Positions 1 to 5,149 of a DNA stretch of 5,301 nt are shown here, in pieces; within the stretch, counting starts at the first letter, position 1, and the number at the start of each line of letters is the position of its first letter. A program made the translations under genes and the position numbers. Source of the stretch: JBBKWH01 sp037968855 (GTDB lineage Bacteria; Pseudomonadota; Gammaproteobacteria; Pseudomonadales; Moraxellaceae); contig JBBKWH010000106.1 in assembly GCA_037968855.1 (NCBI GenBank), positions 1-5,301 of the forward strand, in the 5' to 3' direction. The notes below the pieces were generated by a model. The model saw only the letters and a program-made list of their open reading frames with translations. It did no database searches and was not told the origin of the DNA.

Positions 1-523
1 CTTGCGGCACGCGTTGTAATTGCAGCTTCAGCCTACTGGCGCTGTCGTTGAGTTCTTGTTGGGTCAGTTCTGGCGCTTGTAAGGCATATAACGCGGTATA
101 CACATCGTTGTATTCGTCATTAAAGTATGGCCCTTGCACACCGGCAGGCAATTGCTCTTGAATATCACCGACTTTTTTGCGCGCCAGATACCACGTGCGG
201 TCTAGGGTTTGTTTGCCCAAGCCGCCTTTCATAACGAGCTTAATACCGCCATAGCCTTGGCGCGAAAAGGTCTGTACCGACTCAAAACCATCGAGTTCCT
301 GAAACTCTTGCTCAATTTTATTCAGCACTTGGTTTTGCATTTCTGTGGCGGTTGCACCCGGCCAGACCACCACCGTGGTCATGATCGGTACGCTAAACTG
401 TGGGTCTTCCATGCGACCAAGCTTGCTAAAGCTAAACACGCCACCAATCAGCGTGGCCAGCATTAAAAACACCACAAACGCGCGATGAGTCACCGCCCAT
501 TCAGACAGGTTAAAGCCTTTCAT
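1..523 (-). CDS. RND (HAE1-type) efflux pump inner-membrane subunit, N-terminal part
   Basis: This is the start of a proton-driven multidrug efflux permease of the AcrB/MexB superfamily, which moves drugs or other toxic compounds from the periplasm or inner membrane into an adaptor and outer-membrane channel. Only the first 174 residues are visible, against roughly 1,000-1,050 in the family; the gene runs off the left edge. Seen: a short cytoplasmic N-terminus (MKGFNLSEWA), one membrane segment at about residues 14-32, then LGRMEDPQF at 35-43, VWPGATATEM at 53-62 and GPYFNDEYNDVY at 131-142. The EDPxF and GPxxNDEYxDVY signatures recall the TriC/MexK-like branch of the family rather than AcrB itself; that placement is from memory and tentative. 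The start codon (521-523) overlaps the adaptor stop as ATGA, and a GGGAG Shine-Dalgarno-like stretch (534-538) lies 10 bases upstream. Substrates cannot be read from this fragment. Confidence 0.95.
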   Translation of the reverse strand, partial: MKGFNLSEWAVTHRAFVVFLMLATLIGGVFSFSKLGRMEDPQFSVPIMTTVVVWPGATATEMQNQVLNKIEQEFQELDGFESVQTFSRQGYGGIKLVMKGGLGKQTLDRTWYLARKKVGDIQEQLPAGVQGPYFNDEYNDVYTALYALQAPELTQQELNDSASRLKLQLQRVPQ

Positions 524-1656
524 GGTGTAGATGCTCCCAAGGCTGTGGCACGATCGACTGGACGAATCAGCATCTTGGCATCCAATTTTTGTGCGCCAAC
601 AGTCACCACTTGGCGACCGGCCTCTAGACCCTGCAACAACACGTTATTTTCAGCAAAACGCACAATCTGCACAGGCTGCTGTCTGACATGCCGACCACTG
701 CCATCAATCTGCCACACAAACGGCTCAGCACCGGTTTGCATCACGCTGGTGGCGGGCAGTTGGACGGTATTAGCGGCTGCGTTGACCGCCCCACCGCTTA
801 ACACAAGCTGCGCCGTCATGCCCAAACGCCATACAGACGGCGCTGGCGAAAAACGCGCGCTATAGGTACGGGTTTGCGGATTGGCCATCGGCGATAATTC
901 ACGCAAGCGCACCGGATACTGCACCGATTGATCGGCGCTGGTACTGTGCCACTGACTCACGCTGGCTTGATACTGACCTAACTGGCTGACCAACTGCTCC
1001 GGAATATCTGCGACCACATCTAACGCACCATCTTTGGCCAACATCATCACTGGCTGGCCTTCGGCAATCACTTGACCCGCGTCAACATTCACCTGTGTCA
1101 CGACTCCGGCAAATGGCGCAGTCAGCGTGGTATAGCCCGCGCGATTTTTGGCCAGTGCTAACTGGCGCGCCGCTTGCGATTGTTGTGCACTGGCGGCATC
1201 GGCACGGCTTTTTTGTCGCTCTAAATCAGCTTTACCCACTGATCCATCCGCGACCAAGCGCGCCAATCGCTCAGCATCTAGCCGTTGCTGTGTCGCCTCA
1301 ACCGTGACTGCACGCAATTGGTCAGCGGCGGAAGACACACCTAACTCATAATCGGCAGCATCAACACGCGCCAAGGTCTGACCCGCACCGACATGATCAC
1401 CCACGTCAACCAAGCGCTGGGTCACTCGCCCTGCGGCACGAAAGGCCACAGCGGTTTCATCTCGTGCTTGCACCGTTGCACTGAGGCTACGCTGTTGGGT
1501 ATCACTGCCGTAAGCCACGGTTTGAACCAACACGGGCAACGCAACTGGCTCGGCAACCTTGGCATCTTCTTTACAACCGGTTAACACCAGACCCACGAGC
1601 AGTACAGTACTCAGTGTTCCAGCATGTCGTTGATCGATGTGTGATGTGATGATCAT
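520..1656 (-). CDS. RND efflux periplasmic adaptor (membrane fusion protein), lipoprotein
   Basis: Full-length 378-residue adaptor of the HlyD/AcrA-MexA type, which bridges the inner-membrane pump to the outer-membrane channel. The N-terminus has a hydrophobic stretch (about 14-27) ending in the lipobox LTGC, so Cys28 should be lipidated and anchor the mature protein. Domains in order: first lipoyl half at about 69-99 (AGRVTQRLVDVGDHVGAGQ), an alpha-helical hairpin rich in Ala, Gln and Leu at 100-170, second lipoyl half at 171-207 containing the family signature LTAPFAGVV, a beta-barrel at about 210-290, and a membrane-proximal domain at about 297-370 (VQLPATSVM to GAQKLDAKMLIRPVD). Length is normal for the family. 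The start is supported by AAGGAA (1664-1669) seven bases upstream and by the ATGA overlap with the outer-membrane gene; its own stop overlaps the pump start in the same way. It probably works only with the two neighbouring subunits. Confidence 0.96.
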   Translation of the reverse strand: MIITSHIDQRHAGTLSTVLLVGLVLTGCKEDAKVAEPVALPVLVQTVAYGSDTQQRSLSATVQARDETAVAFRAAGRVTQRLVDVGDHVGAGQTLARVDAADYELGVSSAADQLRAVTVEATQQRLDAERLARLVADGSVGKADLERQKSRADAASAQQSQAARQLALAKNRAGYTTLTAPFAGVVTQVNVDAGQVIAEGQPVMMLAKDGALDVVADIPEQLVSQLGQYQASVSQWHSTSADQSVQYPVRLRELSPMANPQTRTYSARFSPAPSVWRLGMTAQLVLSGGAVNAAANTVQLPATSVMQTGAEPFVWQIDGSGRHVRQQPVQIVRFAENNVLLQGLEAGRQVVTVGAQKLDAKMLIRPVDRATALGASTP

Positions 1657-3218
1657 GGCTGTGTTCCTTGCGCAGACGTCAATGCAGTCGTTGTGGCGTT
1701 CAATGACGGGTTCGGATTTGCGGAAATGACGGGGTCGGTCGACTCAACAGATGGCGTAACAGAACGGCTGGTGTTTTCCCAACCGCCACCAAGCGCCTGA
1801 TAGACCTGCACCAAATTGAGTAGTTGCTGGCTACGACTGTCGATATAAGACAACTCCGCCGCCTGCACCCCACGCTGAAGATCCAATACCGGCAATAAGC
1901 CCGTCTGACCTTCGCGATACAAGCTGTTGGCATGCCGAACCGCATCTTGGCGGGCGTTAATGGTCTGTTGTAATTGTTGGCTACGCGTCAGCTCGCCTTG
2001 TTGGGCGCTTAAGCTGCTTTCGACCTGCATGATGGCGGTACGAATGGTGTTTTCGTAATTGAGCAACGCTTCTTGCTCGCGGGCGGTACTGGCGGTGATA
2101 TTGGCTTTTATCGCACCGCGATTGAGCAACGGCTGGCTAAAGGCCAATGCCATGCTCGAATACGGCGAGGCTGCCAACTGCAACCCGTTTAAAGCCAAAC
2201 GCTGCTCACCCCAAACGGCATTGGCAAAAAACTGCGGATAACGCTGGGCTTGTGCTTGCGCCAAACTGGCATTGGCCGCCGCCAACTGTTGCTCTGCCGC
2301 CACAATGTCAGGACGACGACGCAGCAAATCGGCAGGTTGACCGACCGGCAAATCCACCACCGTTGGCCACTGATCAATCGGCTTGACCACGAGGGCCAAA
2401 TTAGTGCTGCTTGGATTTTCTCCAGCCAGTAAAGCCAACTGATATTCGGCAATTTGAATGGCACTGCGTAGCGGGCCAAACTGGGCTTGCGTCTGGGCCA
2501 AATCCGCCTCGATCTGACGCAACTCAAATGCACTGCCCAATCCTTCGGCCTCACGGCGTTGCACCAAACGCTGGGTTTGTTGTTGGCTACTCAGCAACTG
2601 ATCTAACACCGCCAAGCGCGCTTGATACGACTGCCAAAGCACATACTGACGCACCACCTGCGACACCACCAATAAGCGCGCGCCAGCAATCCCCGCACTG
2701 GCCGCATCGGCCTGATGCGCTGCCGCTGCCACGCCAGCACGGTTTGCCCCAAACACATCTAACTGCCAATCGAGTCCTAATGACAAACGACTGGCATCGA
2801 TATCCGGTTGACCGGCTCGCTTGACCGCATCTGGCAAATCACTCCGCGAGACAGACTGCGACCCATTCAGCGCAACCGTTGGCATTAACCGTGATCGATT
2901 GGCCTGCACACCGGCCTGTGCTGCACGCAAGCGAGCACTGGCCATCTGTACATCACTGTTATTGACCACTGCCCGCTCAACCCAAGCATCTAGCAATGGA
3001 TCATTAAACCGATGCCACCACTGGGCATCGACCGGCTGGGCCTGCGAATGTGCAGACTGAAACTGCGGCGTTAAGGCCACACGCGACGCTGGTGCTGTGG
3101 GTAGGGACGTGCAACCTGATAATCCCGATACACCCAACAGGCCCAGCAACCCCAATAAGCCGCCCAATACAAAGACAGCACGTGCAGGCTGCATCTGGCG
3201 ATATGCTGATGAACTCAT
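1653..3218 (-). CDS. RND efflux outer-membrane factor, OprM/NodT-family lipoprotein
   Basis: Full-length 521-residue outer-membrane channel subunit of the TolC-like OprM/NodT family, which forms a trimeric barrel and periplasmic helical tunnel. A signal peptide with a repeated Leu-Leu-Gly core (about 18-29) ends in lipobox LSGC, so Cys36 should be the lipidated residue. Two outer-membrane efflux repeats follow, at about 75-265 and 285-470. Recognisable family motifs are WQLDVFG (151-157), ADLLRRRPDIVAAEQQL (296-312), FSQPLLNRGAIKA (360-372), YREGQTGLLPVLDLQR (434-449) and the closing ALGGGW (475-480). A 41-residue Ser/Thr/Asn/Pro-rich tail follows that motif, longer than I expect for the family. 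The ATG at 3216-3218 is chosen; an in-frame ATG at 3192-3194 (residue 9) would also give a normal signal peptide. The purine run GGGGG about nine bases before 3218 is only a fair Shine-Dalgarno. First gene of the operon; its stop overlaps the adaptor start as ATGA. Confidence 0.96.
   Translation of the reverse strand: MSSSAYRQMQPARAVFVLGGLLGLLGLLGVSGLSGCTSLPTAPASRVALTPQFQSAHSQAQPVDAQWWHRFNDPLLDAWVERAVVNNSDVQMASARLRAAQAGVQANRSRLMPTVALNGSQSVSRSDLPDAVKRAGQPDIDASRLSLGLDWQLDVFGANRAGVAAAAHQADAASAGIAGARLLVVSQVVRQYVLWQSYQARLAVLDQLLSSQQQTQRLVQRREAEGLGSAFELRQIEADLAQTQAQFGPLRSAIQIAEYQLALLAGENPSSTNLALVVKPIDQWPTVVDLPVGQPADLLRRRPDIVAAEQQLAAANASLAQAQAQRYPQFFANAVWGEQRLALNGLQLAASPYSSMALAFSQPLLNRGAIKANITASTAREQEALLNYENTIRTAIMQVESSLSAQQGELTRSQQLQQTINARQDAVRHANSLYREGQTGLLPVLDLQRGVQAAELSYIDSRSQQLLNLVQVYQALGGGWENTSRSVTPSVESTDPVISANPNPSLNATTTALTSAQGTQP
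1664..1669 (-). promoter_or_regulatory. Ribosome binding site of the adaptor gene
   Basis: Minus-strand AAGGAA lies seven bases before the adaptor ATG (1654-1656), inside the 3' end of the outer-membrane factor gene. It fixes the adaptor start and shows that ribosomes can initiate afresh at the ATGA overlap as well as by re-initiation. Confidence 0.7.
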
Positions 3219-3262
3219 CTACCAATGCCCCCGTGATCAATCAATCGTTGAATTTGTGTCAT
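3215..3262 (-). CDS. Possible 15-codon leader peptide upstream of the efflux operon
   Basis: A short frame in the 5' leader of the efflux transcript encodes MTQIQRLIDHGGIGR. Its TGA stop overlaps the ATG of the outer-membrane factor gene as ATGA, matching both downstream junctions. A still shorter frame, MSNSQ (3259-3276), ends in an ATGA overlap with the start of this one. No strong ribosome binding site precedes either frame. If translated, it could couple translation of the first pump gene to ribosome behaviour in the leader, as short leader peptides do in front of some resistance genes. It could equally be chance, because ATGA overlaps are easy to form. Confidence 0.3.
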   Translation of the reverse strand: MTQIQRLIDHGGIGR

Positions 3263-3268
3263 TGTGAA

Positions 3269-3298
3269 TTGCTCATGATCGACCCGATTTACTATACT
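3269..3298 (+). promoter_or_regulatory. Probable promoter of the TetR-family regulator gene
   Basis: A good -10 hexamer TATACT (3293-3298) is preceded by a poor -35 match TTGCTC (3269-3274) with an 18-base spacer. The start site would be near 3305, about 39 bases before the regulator ATG. The -10 lies within candidate operator O1, which points to autorepression. The weak -35 box means the assignment rests mainly on the -10 and on position. Confidence 0.45.
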
Positions 3299-3307
3299 GG
3301 TCGGTAT
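3294..3307. promoter_or_regulatory. Candidate TetR operator O1 over the start-site region
   Basis: ATACTGGTCGGTAT is an imperfect palindrome (five of seven base pairs symmetric) with outer arms ATAC/GTAT. It covers the predicted efflux start site and the -10 hexamer of the tetR promoter, so a bound dimer would block both. Palindromes of this size and position are usual for TetR-family repressors, which normally bind between themselves and a divergent target operon. The match to this particular protein is inferred. Confidence 0.5.
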
Positions 3308-3311
3308 CCAA

Positions 3312-3339
3312 ATTGTAGATGTCTTTACTGGACTGTCAA
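3312..3339 (-). promoter_or_regulatory. Sigma70-type promoter of the efflux operon
   Basis: On the minus strand a perfect -35 box TTGACA (3334-3339) is followed after 16 bases by TACAAT (3312-3317), one mismatch from the -10 consensus. Transcription should start near 3305, giving a leader of about 87 bases before the outer-membrane factor ATG. The -35 box lies only four bases from the start codon of the divergent TetR gene. A near-consensus promoter fits a system that is kept off by a repressor rather than turned on by an activator. Confidence 0.75.
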
Positions 3340-3342
3340 GTA
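3326..3342. promoter_or_regulatory. Candidate TetR operator O2 over the efflux -35 box
   Basis: TACTGGACTGTCAAGTA is a 17-base inverted repeat with seven of eight arm pairs symmetric (TACT/AGTA and GAC/GTC). It contains the whole efflux -35 hexamer and ends one base before the tetR start codon. It shares the string TACTGG with O1, about 33 bases away centre to centre. It could be a second repressor site or the main one. Confidence 0.45.
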
Positions 3343-3343
3343 C

Positions 3344-4051
3344 ATGAATTCAAAAACGTCTCGCAATACGACCAACGATGCGACGAACACGCAGCAAACC
3401 GCCAGCAGTCAACCCACTGCCAAGCGCAGTAATCGTGGCCGCCCGCGTGATCCTGAGCGTCTTAAGCGAATCATTGAATCTGCAACACATTCCTTTTTAG
3501 AACATGGGTTTGTAGGCACCAGTATGGAAGCGGTGGCACAAGCCTCTGGTGTGTCAAAAATGACCATCTATAGCTATTTTCCGAGTAAAGAAATTTTATT
3601 TGAAAACTGCGCATCCAAACGCACCGATCAGGTATTTGCTTTTTTGGATGCTAGTCCAGATCAAGGCAAGCGCCATCCTGAGCAGGCGTTACGTCAGCTC
3701 GCGGTCGAATTTGTCGCGCTGATGCGTGATCCACAGGTTTTATCGATGCATCAAGTGCTGATCGCCTCACAAGGCCAGCATTTATCGGTCAATCAAGGCT
3801 TCTTTCAACAAGGTCCATTGCGATTGACGCAACGTGTGACCGAATACTTTCACATGTTGTCTGATCTGGGTCAGATTGAGTTGGACTCACCCCATCGTGC
3901 AGCCAATCAATTTTTGTCGTTATTTTTGGGCACTCCCCATTTGCGTGGCCTACTGAGCCTAGGCAGTCCTAGCGCAGCAGAAGATCAACAGATGATAGAT
4001 GACAATCTACGGATGTTTTTTCGGGCGTATCCGTTAAAGATAGAGGAATGA
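3344..4051 (+). CDS. TetR/AcrR-family transcriptional repressor, likely regulator of the efflux operon
   Basis: A 235-residue DNA-binding regulator, predicted to act as a cytoplasmic dimer. The helix-turn-helix is at about 59-86 (TSMEAVAQASGVSKMTIYSY followed by FPSKEILF), a textbook TetR N-terminal domain. It is preceded by the basic RGRPRD motif (31-36) and a 30-residue Ser/Thr/Asn/Gln-rich tail. Residues from about 100 to 225 form the ligand and dimerisation part, resembling the AefR-like C-terminal family. The frame stays open upstream to 3050, but that part is antisense to the outer-membrane factor gene and its control region, so the ATG at 3344 is the only sensible start. No clear Shine-Dalgarno precedes it; the space holds the efflux -35 box instead. 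Divergent orientation with about 125 bases between the genes strongly suggests that it represses the pump operon and itself, with inducer binding relieving repression. The inducer is unknown. Confidence 0.93.
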   Translation: MNSKTSRNTTNDATNTQQTASSQPTAKRSNRGRPRDPERLKRIIESATHSFLEHGFVGTSMEAVAQASGVSKMTIYSYFPSKEILFENCASKRTDQVFAFLDASPDQGKRHPEQALRQLAVEFVALMRDPQVLSMHQVLIASQGQHLSVNQGFFQQGPLRLTQRVTEYFHMLSDLGQIELDSPHRAANQFLSLFLGTPHLRGLLSLGSPSAAEDQQMIDDNLRMFFRAYPLKIEE

Positions 4052-4111
4052 CGATAAGCGGGCTTTGATTAGTAATATGGACTTGAGACTTATTGTTGTG
4101 TTGATCCAATT

Positions 4112-4139
4112 TTTACATCAGATTTATGGGTTTTATAAT
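4112..4139 (+). promoter_or_regulatory. Sigma70-type promoter of the AT-rich lipoprotein gene
   Basis: TTTACA (4112-4117, one mismatch from consensus) and a perfect TATAAT (4134-4139) are separated by 16 bases. Transcription should start near 4146, leaving a leader of only about 13 bases. An upstream in-frame ATG at 4126 lies before this -10 box, which argues for the ATG at 4159. The gene is therefore probably transcribed independently of the TetR gene. Confidence 0.6.
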
Positions 4140-4147
4140 CAGCCAAA

Positions 4148-4154
4148 AAGGTGA
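4148..4154 (+). promoter_or_regulatory. Ribosome binding site that decides the lipoprotein start
   Basis: AAGGTGA lies four bases before the ATG at 4159 (AAAAGG read from 4146 would give seven). No comparable site precedes the alternative ATG at 4126, and starting at 4159 gives a standard lipoprotein signal peptide. Confidence 0.65.
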
Positions 4155-4158
4155 AAAG

Positions 4159-4911
4159 ATGCTCAATAAAAAAACATTAACAAGCATTGCTGCTGCTCTT
4201 AGCATTAGTATAAGCATTTGTGGTTGTAGCGAATTCTCATCATCTAAAATAAATCCAGTTCGATCAGAACTACAGAATAACTTATTAGATAAGATAAAAA
4301 TCTCAAGATACGGCAAAAATTATCAACCTATATTAGACTATGTCGGCAGAAATTGGATTCCTGCTCATAGTGATCGAGACGTTAATAATCTGGATATTGT
4401 GAATATTTCACAAAATTTGACTCTATTGGGTTATGGCGTTAACGATTTGGCTCGGCTAAAGAAAAAGGATGTAAATATCATAAAATCTATGCAAAATTCA
4501 TCTCTGGGAATATCAACGCTTAAAGATGAGCTTGCTATAAGCAAAGTAGTAGTTCTTGCTGAGCTAGTTCGTGTTGAGAGTGATAAGCGCTTAAATGATG
4601 GCTATCAATCAACAGCCGTTTTTAGAAAAAAAGACATGTTAAAAGGCAATGATCAAGGACAATATATTCTTGTTCGACAGGTTAGTGACTTTGTTGAAGG
4701 TGGGATGGCTATGACTTCAGACTTCTCTCCAAGCTCAGTAGGTGGTCAATATTTGTTGTTTTTATCGAGATCAGCTTATGAAATTAACTCCGGCAAACGA
4801 GCATCATCCTACTTCATATCGACTCTTCTCCCCTATGAAATACGCGATGGAAAACTATCCCCAACTGGTCTTGGTCAGCAATCAGGTCTTAAAGTTTCAG
4901 ATTTGAAATAA
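4159..4911 (+). CDS. Predicted lipoprotein of unknown function
   Basis: A 250-residue protein I do not recognise. It starts MLNKKTLTSI, has a hydrophobic stretch to residue 20 and a lipobox-like ICGC, so Cys23 is the probable lipidation site. The mature protein should sit in the periplasm or at the outer membrane. Residues 24-115 are polar and rich in Asn, Ser and Lys. The second half looks like a compact beta-rich domain: VVVLAELVRVESD at about 120-132, LKGNDQGQYILVRQ at 151-164, GGQYLLFLSRSAYE at 185-198 and LPYEIRDGKLSPTG at 214-227. The pattern of 'LKG', then a G-x-YLLFL strand, then 'Y-x-I-x-DGKL' recalls uncharacterised secreted proteins I have seen, but I can name no family. The gene ends in tandem stops (TAA TAG). 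Its base composition is far more AT-rich than the efflux genes, suggesting a different origin. It follows the TetR gene by 107 bases but has its own promoter, so a link to efflux is not implied. Confidence 0.8.
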   Translation: MLNKKTLTSIAAALSISISICGCSEFSSSKINPVRSELQNNLLDKIKISRYGKNYQPILDYVGRNWIPAHSDRDVNNLDIVNISQNLTLLGYGVNDLARLKKKDVNIIKSMQNSSLGISTLKDELAISKVVVLAELVRVESDKRLNDGYQSTAVFRKKDMLKGNDQGQYILVRQVSDFVEGGMAMTSDFSPSSVGGQYLLFLSRSAYEINSGKRASSYFISTLLPYEIRDGKLSPTGLGQQSGLKVSDLK

Positions 4912-5149
4912 TAGAATTTAATATTAGGCTTCTTGCGTAAGTCGCTTTTTAAACAGCCTTAATCATTGAATAATAAGATTATTAACGCTTTTCATCATTA
5001 AAAAACACCACTTTCGCCATAGATCTATTGTTAATTAGGCAGTATTTCGACCACTGAAAAATTCTTAGCATAAATTATATTATGTTAGCTACAGATCAGC
5101 CTATTAAACAATATAAAACGACTTACACACAGATTGAGGCCGTATTTGT
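4912..5149. other. AT-rich intergenic stretch, possible small element remnant
   Basis: About 240 bases with no convincing gene. It holds a pair of inverted 11-base motifs described separately and an AT-only perfect palindrome TAATAAGATTATTA apart from its two central bases (4971-4984), which is too weak to call a terminator. It also holds a 29-codon minus-strand frame (4982-5071) without a ribosome binding site. No GC-rich hairpin followed by a T-run was found, so I see no firm terminator for either flanking gene. The motif GCG-TAAGT-CGC followed by five T (4935-4950) has only a three-pair stem. Confidence 0.5.
4934..5129. repeat. Inverted 11-base motif pair, possible decayed MITE or IS ends
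   Basis: TGCGTAAGTCG (4934-4944) is matched in inverted orientation by CGACTTACACA (5119-5129), whose complement TGTGTAAGTCG differs at one base. Both are followed inwards by T-rich sequence and lie near a GGCT or GGCC on the outer side, as in AGGCTTCTTGCG (4926-4937). The left end resembles in style the GGCTTTGTTG-type termini of IS5/IS903-group elements, but no transposase is present and no target duplication is evident. Outside the 11-base core the two ends do not align without gaps, so this may be coincidence in AT-rich DNA. Confidence 0.3.

Noticed and set aside
2189..2824. Several 60-137 codon frames on both strands inside the outer-membrane factor gene.
   Set aside because: They are shadows of a full-length gene with strong family motifs; their translations are rich in Arg, Trp, Pro and Cys and look non-coding.
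3124..3165. A degenerate nine-base tandem repeat in the outer-membrane factor signal sequence.
   Set aside because: It simply encodes the repeated Leu-Leu-Gly of a hydrophobic signal peptide; codons differ between repeats, so it is not a recent tandem expansion.
3050..3343. The TetR frame stays open upstream, allowing a 333-residue protein.
   Set aside because: The extra 98 codons are antisense to the outer-membrane factor signal region and span the divergent promoters; TetR proteins are about 200-240 residues, which the 3344 start gives.
4126..4158. An earlier in-frame ATG at 4126 for the lipoprotein gene.
   Set aside because: It lies upstream of the -10 box, lacks a ribosome binding site and would put 11 extra residues in front of a normal lipoprotein signal.
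4113..4316. A 67-codon minus-strand frame opposite the start of the lipoprotein gene.
   Set aside because: It is antisense to the lipoprotein signal peptide and promoter, with no independent support.
4925..4970. A possible rho-independent terminator after the lipoprotein gene (AGGCT/AGCCT arms, or GCG-TAAGT-CGC before a T-run).
   Set aside because: The arms are only five pairs with a loop of over 20 bases, or three pairs; neither is stable enough to call.
4982..5071. A 29-codon minus-strand frame ending MAKVVFFNDEKR.
   Set aside because: There is no ribosome binding site, no recognisable family, and it sits in AT-rich sequence where short frames arise by chance. I kept it only as a note in the intergenic entry.
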